The notes beneath the pieces are model-generated. The model was not told where the DNA came from and made no database searches. It saw only the letters and a program-made list of their open reading frames with translations. Positions 34,370 to 41,671 of a stretch of 64,000 nucleotides of DNA are shown piece after piece. Position 1 is the stretch's first letter; every line of letters begins with the position of its first letter. The position numbers were made by a program, and so were the translations under genes. This DNA comes from Enterococcus sp. HY326 (GTDB lineage Bacteria > Bacillota > Bacilli > Lactobacillales > Enterococcaceae), in contig NZ_JANLGQ010000001.1 of the NCBI RefSeq assembly GCF_026157065.1, forward strand, positions 806,001 to 870,000, given 5' to 3'.

Positions 34370-35778
34370 ACAGTATCTCCCCTTAAGTAAGCCTTGACAT
34401 CTTCTTCAATCGGATCATAGAAGTCCGGTGCCACGCCTAAATATTTACACGCTTCATATAAAATCGGTACAACATTTTTTCTAACAGCCGCCACATGGTG
34501 AATGTAAGGCCCTTCGACAAACTTAAATTCCATACGATTCAAGTTTTCAAATTCCAAATACAGATAAGTCCCTTGATTAAAAGGACCGTCTGTTCCTTTG
34601 GCAGTCCCCATTAAAAGAGAATACTCGCCGTTATCACCGTCAAAACGGCATAAGGTATATTCATCTTTAATGGCTCTAAAGGCGACTGAGCCAGGATAAT
34701 CAAACACAAAATGACGCGGCGGTAAAATCGGTTTAGTCTCAGCTGTTTGATAAGCAAAGACACCTAAGTGCTGCAATAATTCGGCATTTTCATTTTCTGG
34801 ATGGCGACAGTTAACATCAGCGAAGATAGCCCGATGTTCGCCTAAAGAAGCGGCCTCTACCAATAATTCTGAAATCGCCCCATGAACATCGGTCTCACAG
34901 ACAAAGGGAATTCCTTCCTCCTGCAGTAAAGACAATGACGCATAAGGCAAAATACCAATTAAATCTTGTAAAGCCGTCCAGCATTGAATCACACCGGCAT
35001 TACAACCATATTTTTCACAGAGACTTTGCAAGGCCACTTTTAAAGCTGCTACCATTTCTAATTGTTCAGCGGTAATTTGCACTTCCGTATTTTCCGTAAA
35101 ATAATCAATCGTCTGTTGGACAGCCGGATAATTTTCTGCCTTTACTCGATTGATTTCCTCCATTAATTCCGGCAATGGAATCGGAGAAAGTTGAATGTTA
35201 AACCGTTCCAACAATTCACCCTCATTACAGATAACCGTCCAAAAATCAAAAGGCCTTGGCCCCACCTGCAGAATGCGAGTATTATTGAAGGTTTTCACGA
35301 CATTACAGACTTTGATAAAATCTTGTACGCCTTGAGCAAAGGCTGCCGAATCAATTTCTGAATTTTTAATATAAGTAAATGGCACTTTGAAGCGGCGCAA
35401 CACTTTGCCGATTGCAAACAGGCCGCATTGGGTATCTCTTAAACGGGAACCGTCTTCAGCCGGCGGTTCGTCCATTGGTCCCCAAAGCAATACTGGCACA
35501 TCAAGTTTTTTTGCTAAACGTGCAACAGCGTATTCCGTCCCAAAATTTTCATTGGCAATAAACAATCCGTCAATTTTAGCAGCTTTAAATTTCTCAGCGG
35601 CTTTTTCAACACCCTGATCATCGTAAATGAGACCGTCTTCATTAATATCTAAAATATCAACAAAGTTTATCTTCAATTCCTTGAGCTTTTCTCTTGTTAA
35701 ATTTGCATATTCAATCGCCGCTTCTGCGCTGAATAAATTTCTGCGGGTTGGCGCAAAGCCAATCGTTACTTGATCCAA
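34366..35778 (-). CDS. L-fucose/L-arabinose isomerase-family protein
   Basis: About 470 residues. The ATG at 35787 abuts AAGGAG with no spacer, so a TTG three codons in (35778) with a 9-nt spacer is the likelier start. The N-terminal half is a sugar-isomerase Rossmann-like region (ILDINEDGLIYDDQG, GLFIANENFGTEYAVA, VLLWGPMDEPP). The C-terminal half holds likely metal ligands: Glu in CETDVHGA (about 295), Asp in FADVNCRHP (about 320) and His in GPYIHHVAAV (about 430), as in FucI. It should interconvert an aldose and ketose and head the pathway before the kinase and transketolase. The exact sugar is unknown. Confidence 0.8.
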   Translation of the reverse strand: MDQVTIGFAPTRRNLFSAEAAIEYANLTREKLKELKINFVDILDINEDGLIYDDQGVEKAAEKFKAAKIDGLFIANENFGTEYAVARLAKKLDVPVLLWGPMDEPPAEDGSRLRDTQCGLFAIGKVLRRFKVPFTYIKNSEIDSAAFAQGVQDFIKVCNVVKTFNNTRILQVGPRPFDFWTVICNEGELLERFNIQLSPIPLPELMEEINRVKAENYPAVQQTIDYFTENTEVQITAEQLEMVAALKVALQSLCEKYGCNAGVIQCWTALQDLIGILPYASLSLLQEEGIPFVCETDVHGAISELLVEAASLGEHRAIFADVNCRHPENENAELLQHLGVFAYQTAETKPILPPRHFVFDYPGSVAFRAIKDEYTLCRFDGDNGEYSLLMGTAKGTDGPFNQGTYLYLEFENLNRMEFKFVEGPYIHHVAAVRKNVVPILYEACKYLGVAPDFYDPIEEDVKAYLRGDTV

Positions 35779-35791
35779 ATTTTCCATCTCC

Positions 35792-36106
35792 TTATTTTGC
35801 CTGTCTGATAGTTAAAGTTGCCATTAGTTGATTCACAATATTTTCAGTGTTCATTTTTTGATAATCCTGATTCTTCATTAACAGGATTGGCTTATCGGGA
35901 TAAACGCTTTCAACCTTTTTAAAATTAAAACGGGCATGGGGGCTCAATAAAATCACATCCATCTGCTGACCCTTTGAAAAAACATCGGCAATCGGAGCCG
36001 CTAATAATTCCGCTCTCATATTTCGTGCAGATAATTCATTTTGAAGTTTGTGGAGGAGCACTGCTGTTGAGACACCTGCTACACAAAAGACACCAATTTT
36101 CAACAC
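35792..36106 (-). CDS. Lone PTS IIB component, lactose/cellobiose type
   Basis: 104 residues from a GTG at 36106 with AGGATG about 10 nt upstream (a TTG follows immediately). GVFCVAGVSTAVLLHKLQ carries the phospho-Cys in the CxxGxST loop at residue 8; ILLSPHARFNFKKV matches the IIB strand-loop. It is the first gene of the operon, 4 nt before the isomerase gene. No IIA or IIC is encoded in the window, yet the Cys is intact. It may be phosphorylated by IIA proteins of another system and act as a sensor, or pair with a remote IIC. Confidence 0.78.
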   Translation of the reverse strand: MLKIGVFCVAGVSTAVLLHKLQNELSARNMRAELLAAPIADVFSKGQQMDVILLSPHARFNFKKVESVYPDKPILLMKNQDYQKMNTENIVNQLMATLTIRQAK

Positions 36107-36162
36107 AAATTATCACATCCTTTTCAGTTACATTTTTTTGTAACCCTTTACTTGATGAACTA

Positions 36163-36191
36163 AGAATACCATCACTAAATTTATTTTGCAA
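36163..36191 (-). promoter_or_regulatory. Promoter of the sugar operon
   Basis: Minus-strand TTGCAA (36186-36191), 17 nt and TATTCT (36163-36168), about 60 nt upstream of the IIB start. The spacer includes an ACTAAATTT half-site like those of the LacI palindromes. Confidence 0.65.
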
Positions 36192-36210
36192 CATAAAACT
36201 AAAAATTTAT

Positions 36211-36223
36211 CTAAAATATTTAG
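36211..36223. promoter_or_regulatory. Putative LacI-type operator at the operon promoter
   Basis: CTAAA-ATA-TTTAG, a perfect 13-bp inverted repeat about 20 nt upstream of the -35. A related imperfect site ACTAAAAATTTATC abuts it (36198-36211). Confidence 0.55.
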
Positions 36224-36265
36224 CAATAATTTTGTAAAATAGTTTTTTAGTAGATTTTCGTGACA

Positions 36266-36310
36266 ATAAAAAAGCTGTACAACCAGCACTAGAATCTGGT
36301 TGCACAGCTT
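36266..36310 (-). terminator. Terminator after the LacI gene
   Basis: On the minus strand AGCTGTGCAACCAG pairs with CTGGTTGTACAGCT (one mismatch), then TTTTTTA. Confidence 0.88.
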
Positions 36311-36332
36311 ATAAATAGCCACGAATTAATCT

Positions 36333-37352
36333 TTAATCTGCTGAAATTTGTTGAACACTTTGCCGTTCAACAATCGAGGTGCCAACTAAAATTTTTAGTG
36401 ATGAACTCGTTTGTCCATCAATTTTAAAAATTAAACGCTGAATTCCCTGTTTACCCAAGTTGACTTTATCAACTTTGATGGTCGTTAATGGCGGATTACA
36501 AAATTCCGACAGAGGAATATCATCAAAACCGACAATTGATAATTCCTCTTTAAGGCCATATTCCTCAATGGCCCGCATAGCACCGATAGCAATATTATCA
36601 TTCACTGCAAAAAAGGCTGTTGGCAATGTGGCCTTTTCTGCTAAACAAGCAGCTAAAAAGTTTTTCATGTCGTGATAGGCCCCTTCAAGAGTCGGCTCCA
36701 CCAACGCTTCCATCTCTTCGTAAAAAATCAAGCCGTAGTCATTGATGGCTTGGATAAAGCCTTGTTTACGTTCCCGAAAATTATTAATCTGAAAAGCCGA
36801 ATTGATGATACCGATTTTTTTATGACCATTGCGGATTAATAATTCGACAATCTCATAAGCACTGTCGGCATTGTTAATGGCGACAAAATCATGCTGTTGG
36901 GTGCGAAAGACTGTATCTAAGAAGACCACTGGTTTATTCAGTTGAGAAAATTTTTCTAAATCATCCTTCTCCAACTCGGTACCTAAAACGAGGACACCGC
37001 TAGCCTCTTGATTTAAAACATCCGCAAGATCGTCGTCGGCTCCCATGTCCACATGATTGATCGACAGCTCGTAGCCGAGACTGCGGCATTCCATTTCAAT
37101 ACCTCTAATCAATTCAGAAAAAAAAGGCGTATCCCCCACGACATTTCGCTGATTATTTAAAATCACTAAACGAATTTTTAACTCACGACTCTCACGATTT
37201 TCCTTCTGACGAAAATAGCCCATATCCGTTGCAATTTGAATAATAGTCTGTTTTTTTTCTTCGCTGATTCCCTTGCGATTATTTAAAGCATTGGAGACAG
37301 TCCCGCTGGAGACGCCAGCCTTCTTTGCGATATCTGAAATTAAAACTTTCAT
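36333..37352 (-). CDS. LacI/GalR-family repressor of the sugar operon
   Basis: 339 residues from the ATG at 37352 with GAGGTG 6 nt upstream; a GTG three codons earlier is not supported. LISDIAKKAGVSSGTVSNALNNRKGIS is the LacI helix-turn-helix and hinge start; residues about 60-339 are a periplasmic-binding-protein-like sensor (GVLVLGTE, KKIGIINSAF, SIVGFDDIPLSEFCNPPLTTI, all LacI landmarks). It is co-directional and directly upstream of the IIB-isomerase-transketolase operon, and CTAAA-N3-TTTAG palindromes occur at both its own and the operon's promoter. Repression relieved by a sugar or sugar phosphate is expected. Confidence 0.88.
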   Translation of the reverse strand: MKVLISDIAKKAGVSSGTVSNALNNRKGISEEKKQTIIQIATDMGYFRQKENRESRELKIRLVILNNQRNVVGDTPFFSELIRGIEMECRSLGYELSINHVDMGADDDLADVLNQEASGVLVLGTELEKDDLEKFSQLNKPVVFLDTVFRTQQHDFVAINNADSAYEIVELLIRNGHKKIGIINSAFQINNFRERKQGFIQAINDYGLIFYEEMEALVEPTLEGAYHDMKNFLAACLAEKATLPTAFFAVNDNIAIGAMRAIEEYGLKEELSIVGFDDIPLSEFCNPPLTTIKVDKVNLGKQGIQRLIFKIDGQTSSSLKILVGTSIVERQSVQQISAD

Positions 37353-37706
37353 CTTCTTCACCTCTACTGCTCCATTGTAGCAAATTATTTTTATAGCGGC
37401 TATAATTTAGCTAAAAACAACTAAATTTTTTAGTGATTTTTATTTTTGTATCTCGGCTGGCAAAATTCTTGAATAAATCAAAAAGATGGTTGCAATACAC
37501 GTTAATCCAGCAATGATTTTTTCCAAACAATATTCTCTAAGAATTACAAAATTGTGTCATTTTGCGCCATAGCTCACTAAATTTTCAGAAGACATGTGAT
37601 TTCTGTCTCGCAACCATACGGAGTACAAAGACAGATATACTATTATTCGAATATTTCATTGCAGAAAACTTGTATCACAGCCATCTTTGAAAAAAGCTAA
37701 TTATCG
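37353..37706. other. Gene-free stretch upstream of the LacI gene
   Basis: Contains the LacI promoter region with a TACAAT -10-like box (37366-37371) and the operator at 37420-37434. Beyond that there is AT-rich sequence with an imperfect CTGTCT...AGACAG hairpin (about 37606-37637) lacking a U run. No gene is seen. Confidence 0.45.
37420..37434. promoter_or_regulatory. Putative LacI-type operator upstream of the LacI gene
   Basis: ACTAAA-TTT-TTTAGT, a perfect 15-bp inverted repeat with 3-nt centre, the same arms as the site at 36211-36223. Suggests autoregulation. Confidence 0.6.
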
Positions 37707-38354
37707 TTATTTACTCTCCTGCATCTTCACAACAAACTCATGGAGCGGCGCTAATTCAAACAGTTGCCGATTGCATTGGTCACTGTCAACGCAGATGTAA
37801 TTGCCTTTTTTGGTGTAGGTGCCATCACCACCGGATTTTGTGGTGGCTAAAAACATCGCAACATTGCTGACATGATTGCAAATCGTGCAGACATTTTGCA
37901 AAATATTCGGTGAAAAGCTGCCGTATATGCCCGTCAACCGTTGATCTTGATAGAGCATCAGATATTTTCTTTGGCTGCCGAGATCATTCCAACCAATATA
38001 GGTATGCTCCTTTAAATCCAGCTTATCCAAAATCGGCACATGCAGTTTTTTGACTTTGCGAAAAACCTTCTCAACTTGCTTGTTGCTAGGCGTTTCAAAG
38101 GGAATAACGATGGTCTTCAAATCTTCTAAATAAGCTTGTGCTTTAGCTTTGGATAAGGTCTTGTCCAAAATAAATTCTTTAAGAGCTTCAATTTCAGCAA
38201 ATTTTTCTGGAAAAATTTGATCAATGCGCTCAAAAATCAGGCTTTGCATTGTCGCAACAGTTTTCAAATCACTCACTGATTGATAAACATTTATTAAATC
38301 ATCCACTTGCTTTTTTAAAGCAAAGTATTGATGAGGATAAATTTCAGTTTTCAT
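37707..38354 (-). CDS. FusB/FusC-type elongation factor G-binding protein
   Basis: 215 residues from the ATG at 38354 (AGAGGAAA about 5 nt upstream), matching the ~213 of FusB; the open frame continues 37 codons upstream but lacks a suitable site. The N-terminal helical part (about 1-100) is followed by the EF-G-binding domain with GWNDLGSQRKYLML and a four-Cys treble-clef zinc finger (VCTICN ... YICVDSDQCN). FusB-family proteins bind EF-G and release it from the ribosome when fusidic acid traps it. Chromosomal homologues may be housekeeping or confer low-level resistance. The leader region with its short ORF resembles inducible control. Confidence 0.82.
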   Translation of the reverse strand: MKTEIYPHQYFALKKQVDDLINVYQSVSDLKTVATMQSLIFERIDQIFPEKFAEIEALKEFILDKTLSKAKAQAYLEDLKTIVIPFETPSNKQVEKVFRKVKKLHVPILDKLDLKEHTYIGWNDLGSQRKYLMLYQDQRLTGIYGSFSPNILQNVCTICNHVSNVAMFLATTKSGGDGTYTKKGNYICVDSDQCNRQLFELAPLHEFVVKMQESK

Positions 38355-38392
38355 TGGGTTTCCTCTTTTCTGTGGTAGACTGCCGCAGGAAA
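38355..38392 (-). promoter_or_regulatory. Possible RBS-masking hairpin of the fusB-like gene
   Basis: On the minus strand GTTTCCT pairs with AGGAAAC, the latter containing the ribosome site of the gene; a small CTG-CGG-CAG hairpin lies in the loop. Only 7 bp, so weak. Confidence 0.35.
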
Positions 38393-38407
38393 CACCTTCA
38401 GCAGCCT

Positions 38408-38458
38408 TATTTTTCTTTTGACAATTTGGCCAATTCGATCGATACAGACCGTACCATA
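38408..38458 (-). CDS. Leader peptide upstream of the fusB-like gene (putative)
   Basis: A 16-codon ORF (MVRSVSIELAKLSKEK, stop TAA) with AAAGGGGG about 8 nt upstream of its ATG, ending 53 nt before the fusB-like start. It is read in a different frame from the main gene. Short leader peptides ahead of fusB-type genes are compatible with attenuation; expression is unproven. Confidence 0.45.
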
Positions 38459-38514
38459 TGACCACCCCCTTTGTTATCTTGTCTTACTATAGCACAATTC
38501 AAAGAAAACAAAAG

Positions 38515-39150
38515 TTAATCCACCATTAGCCAGCTTTCATCCATTTCCTTTTGACTACGAAAATGCTTGCCATGAACATCAATCACTGCATGCCACTCTT
38601 GGCACAATTTCAAGTCGACATCTTTTTCTTCCACCAAAGGCATAAAATCCTGTCGCAACTCACGATAAGTTTTATACGGTCCAAAGCCTAAACGATTAAA
38701 CAACCGCAGTGCATATTGATCAGCAATGAAGACCTTCCGCTTAAAAACATACAAAAGGCTGGCATCGGCAGTCTCCTCGCCGATACCTTTAATCGCCAAC
38801 AGCTGCTTGCGCAAATCTTCTGTAGCAACATTTTCAAAGGCTGCTAAGTCGCCACCGTGCTCAAGATAGAAGGCCATAATGTTTTTAATATATTGGCTTT
38901 TACTTTTAAAAAAGCCTGCTGGACGAATCAATTCCTGTAATTCTTCCATCGGCATATTTAGAAGCGTCTGGGCATCAAATTTTCCGGCTAAATTAGTTAG
39001 CGCCCGATCTGCGTTGGCAGAAGTCGTCTGCTGAATTAAAATCATTGACACCCAATCTTGAATAAAATTTTCACTGGACCACCAGTCCTGCCTTCCATAA
39101 TGGGCAACAAGTCTGTCTAAAACCCGTCGCTTCTCTTGATCTGTCTTCAT
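38515..39150 (-). CDS. HhH-GPD (endonuclease III-like) DNA glycosylase
   Basis: 211 residues from the ATG at 39150 (AAGGAG 6 nt upstream). The helix-hairpin-helix LLAIKGIGEETADASLLY and the following GPD Asp (FIADQYALRLF) identify the superfamily that excises damaged bases. The Lys used by bifunctional EndoIII in GxGxKTA is Glu here (GEETA), and the four-Cys iron-sulfur loop is missing, only one Cys being near the end. It is therefore probably a monofunctional glycosylase without cluster. The target lesion is unknown. It is co-directional with the FusB-like gene, 57 nt upstream of that gene's leader ORF. Confidence 0.75.
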   Translation of the reverse strand: MKTDQEKRRVLDRLVAHYGRQDWWSSENFIQDWVSMILIQQTTSANADRALTNLAGKFDAQTLLNMPMEELQELIRPAGFFKSKSQYIKNIMAFYLEHGGDLAAFENVATEDLRKQLLAIKGIGEETADASLLYVFKRKVFIADQYALRLFNRLGFGPYKTYRELRQDFMPLVEEKDVDLKLCQEWHAVIDVHGKHFRSQKEMDESWLMVD

Positions 39151-39542
39151 AACTAGCTCCTTGTCCATCTCTTTTCTTAATCATAGCTGAGGACACGTTG
39201 AATTCCAATCAAGTCGCTTTGGTTGATTTTTAAATTATTTCTTAAAGATATTTTTTGTAAGTTAAGGTAGCGACTTGTGGAAGTGATTTGTAGAAGGTTG
39301 ATTTTGGAATTTAGTTTGTTGGTAAAATGGGCTAGTTGGCTTGCAGTTAACACTGCTAATTTTTCAGCAATCTCCGCAATTTCTTACAGTTAACTCGTTT
39401 TAAAATCTGTTGACTCTAAAATACACTTAGCTCTTCCTAAACCAAAGAACCCACCGATAAGCACCGATGGGTAAACAAGCTATTATTGCATTCATTTCAC
39501 TTCATCAATACACCCAACTAAAATAATCCCAAAGAAAACCTA
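39151..39542. other. Gene-free stretch
   Basis: No ORF with a ribosome site. There is a CAAGTCGCT...AGCGACTTG inverted repeat about 55 nt apart (39208-39279) and a weak ACCCA...TGGGT hairpin (about 39449-39472) that might end the liv operon. Otherwise AT-rich. Confidence 0.4.
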
Positions 39543-40190
39543 CTAATGATTATTCGTCAAAACAGCACTTAAGACTGTATAACCAGCTTTTTCGAATACC
39601 TGCTGCAGTTCATCTGTGCTGCGGGACTCAATTTGCAATTCGATAATTGTTGACAGTTCCATCGGATTGACGACAATTGTCGCAATGCTGTAATTTTTTT
39701 CGGCTAACAGACTGGTGATGGCTGCTAAGACACCGGTGTGATCATCGGTAATCTGCAGTGTAATTCTTGTTCCACCGGCGTTATAGCCGGTGATTCTTAA
39801 GAAGGCGTCAAAAATATCATTGTTGGTGATGATTCCCACCAACTGCGTGCCGTCACATACCGGCAGCACATTGATATTGTTTTCCCGCATTTCATAAATC
39901 GCATCTTCTAGTAGCGCATCTGGTGTCGTAGTTTTCACATGTTTAACCATCACATCGCCAACGGTGGTTTTATTTAGCAAATAATTCATTTCATAGACAC
40001 TCAAGCTAGTGGCCTTTGAAGGTGTCGCCTCCGCAATGGTGCCTTCGGTGATTAAACCGCTCAATTTGCCATTATCAATGACCGGCAGGCGGTGGATATC
40101 ATGTTTTTTCATTAAATCAATTGCGTCAAAAATTGGCGTAGTAGACGTGACCGTCACCACATCTTTGGTCATAAAATCCTGAACACTCAT
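39543..40190 (-). CDS. CBS-domain pair plus ACT domain protein (AcuB-like)
   Basis: 215 residues: two CBS domains (about 1-60, DFMTKDVVTVTSTTPIFDAI; about 75-130, VGDVMVKHVKTTTPDALLED) and a C-terminal ACT domain (about 138-212, RITLQITDDHTGVLAAITSLL). CBS pairs bind adenosyl ligands and ACT domains amino acids, so this is a likely energy and amino-acid sensor. It begins 4 nt after livF with AGGAGGG 5-11 nt upstream and is the last gene of the branched-chain amino acid operon. It could gate the transporter or a linked metabolic enzyme, but no DNA-binding region is present. Confidence 0.85.
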   Translation of the reverse strand: MSVQDFMTKDVVTVTSTTPIFDAIDLMKKHDIHRLPVIDNGKLSGLITEGTIAEATPSKATSLSVYEMNYLLNKTTVGDVMVKHVKTTTPDALLEDAIYEMRENNINVLPVCDGTQLVGIITNNDIFDAFLRITGYNAGGTRITLQITDDHTGVLAAITSLLAEKNYSIATIVVNPMELSTIIELQIESRSTDELQQVFEKAGYTVLSAVLTNNH

Positions 40191-40193
40191 CGT

Positions 40194-40895
40194 TTACCCT
40201 CCTAAATAAGCTTTTCTAACTTCATCGCTGGCTAATAATTCTTCACCAGTCCCCGCCAAGACAATCCGGCCGGTTTCTAAAACATAACCGCGGTCGGCAA
40301 TCGATAAAGCCATTTTTGCATTTTGTTCAATCAATAAAATCGTCGTGCCCTGTTGCTGAATCTCTTGAATAATCGAAAAAATTTCCTTGATAAAAATTGG
40401 TGCTAAGCCCATTGACGGCTCATCTAACAATAGCAGTTTCGGTTTGGACATTAAGGCCCGCCCCATTGCCAGCATCTGCTGCTCGCCACCAGATAGCGTC
40501 GAAGCGTCTTGGCTTAGACGCTCTTTTAATACGGGAAATTTTTGGTACACTTGCTCGTAATCGTCTTTAACACCGGCGTCTTTTCTGAGAAAAGCTCCCA
40601 TTTCAAGATTTTCTTTCACAGTTAAACCGGGAAAGACATGACGTCCTTCAGGCACTTGTGATAACCCAGAGGCGACAATTTTTTGCGGGGCGGCTTTTTC
40701 GATCGCTTTGCCTTCAAATTCGACTTTTCCTTGAGAAGGTCGAATCAAACCGGAGATGGTTCGCAAAATTGTGGTCTTGCCGGCTCCATTGGCTCCGATT
40801 AACGAAACGATTTCTCCTTGGTTAACTTCAAAGGAGACGTCATGAATCGCTTGAATCACGCCATAATGCACAGCTAAATTTTCAACTTTTAGCAT
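40194..40895 (-). CDS. livF: Branched-chain amino acid ABC transporter ATPase LivF
   Basis: 233 residues. Walker A GANGAGKTT (about 35-43), signature LSGGEQQMLAMGRAL, Walker B LLLLDEPSMGL and switch His in ILLIEQNAKM mark an ABC ATPase; the sequence SLIGANGAGKTTILRTISGL is LivF-like. It hydrolyses ATP to drive leucine/isoleucine/valine uptake together with LivG. Its ATG overlaps the end of livG by one base. Confidence 0.93.
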   Translation of the reverse strand: MLKVENLAVHYGVIQAIHDVSFEVNQGEIVSLIGANGAGKTTILRTISGLIRPSQGKVEFEGKAIEKAAPQKIVASGLSQVPEGRHVFPGLTVKENLEMGAFLRKDAGVKDDYEQVYQKFPVLKERLSQDASTLSGGEQQMLAMGRALMSKPKLLLLDEPSMGLAPIFIKEIFSIIQEIQQQGTTILLIEQNAKMALSIADRGYVLETGRIVLAGTGEELLASDEVRKAYLGG

Positions 40896-41671
40896 TAGAT
40901 TTCCCCTCCTAAGTAAGCCTGAATCACCCGCGGATTATTCTTGATTTCCTCTGGGGTGCCGTGGGCAATCACTTGACCGTATTCCAAAACATAAATCCGC
41001 TGGCAGACCTCCATGACCAAGCTCATATCATGCTCAATCAATAAAATCGTAATCCCAAAATCCTTTTGAATTTTGCGAATCAAATCGGTCAAATCCGCCG
41101 TTTCCTGCGGATTCATACCAGCAGCCGGTTCATCCAGGAACAAAATTTTCGGTTCTGTCGCCAAGGCCCTCACAATTTCTAGGCGCCGCTGTTCTCCATA
41201 TGGCAGATTTTTAGCCAACGTATCGACTTTCTTATCCAATTCAAAAATATGCAACAGCTCATGCACTTTTTTCTCCATGCCGGCTTCTTTTTTATAGAAG
41301 GCCGGTAAACGGAAAATCGTGCTGAAAAAGCCCTCTTGATTTTTGGCGTTCATGGCAATCAGCACATTGTCCATCACTGATAAGTCTTTAAACAGACGAA
41401 TGTTTTGAAAGGTGCGTGATAAACCCTTGCCGGCAATTTTATAAGGAGCAATGCCGTTTAAACGTTCTTCTTTGCCATTCACTTCAAAGAGCACGTCCCC
41501 TTCGCTTGGCTCATACACACCGGTTAACAGGTTAAACAAAGTTGTTTTCCCCGCTCCATTGGGGCCAATTAGACCAACCAGCTCGTTATTTTCCAGAGTC
41601 ATATCCACATGGGAAACCGCCGTCAGTCCGCCAAAGTTTTTGGTTAAATGTTTGACATCAAGTAACGCCAT
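40895..41671 (-). CDS. livG: Branched-chain amino acid ABC transporter ATPase LivG
   Basis: 258 residues. Walker A GPNGAGKTTLFN, signature LPYGEQRRLEIVRAL (the usual LivG variant of LSGGQ), Walker B ILFLDEPAAGMN and ILLIEHDMSLV. LTKNFGGLTAVSHVD at the start and the C-terminal GEVIAxGTPEEI-like tail are typical. It overlaps livM by one base (TAATG) with GGGGGAAG just upstream of the ATG. Confidence 0.93.
   Translation of the reverse strand: MALLDVKHLTKNFGGLTAVSHVDMTLENNELVGLIGPNGAGKTTLFNLLTGVYEPSEGDVLFEVNGKEERLNGIAPYKIAGKGLSRTFQNIRLFKDLSVMDNVLIAMNAKNQEGFFSTIFRLPAFYKKEAGMEKKVHELLHIFELDKKVDTLAKNLPYGEQRRLEIVRALATEPKILFLDEPAAGMNPQETADLTDLIRKIQKDFGITILLIEHDMSLVMEVCQRIYVLEYGQVIAHGTPEEIKNNPRVIQAYLGGEI

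Noticed and set aside
37580-37594. CodY-box-like AATTTTCAGAAGACA near the LacI gene
   Set aside because: Three mismatches to the consensus and no promoter placement.
39208-39279. CAAGTCGCT/AGCGACTTG inverted repeat about 55 nt apart
   Set aside because: Only 9 bp with a large loop and no T run; too weak for a terminator or element call.
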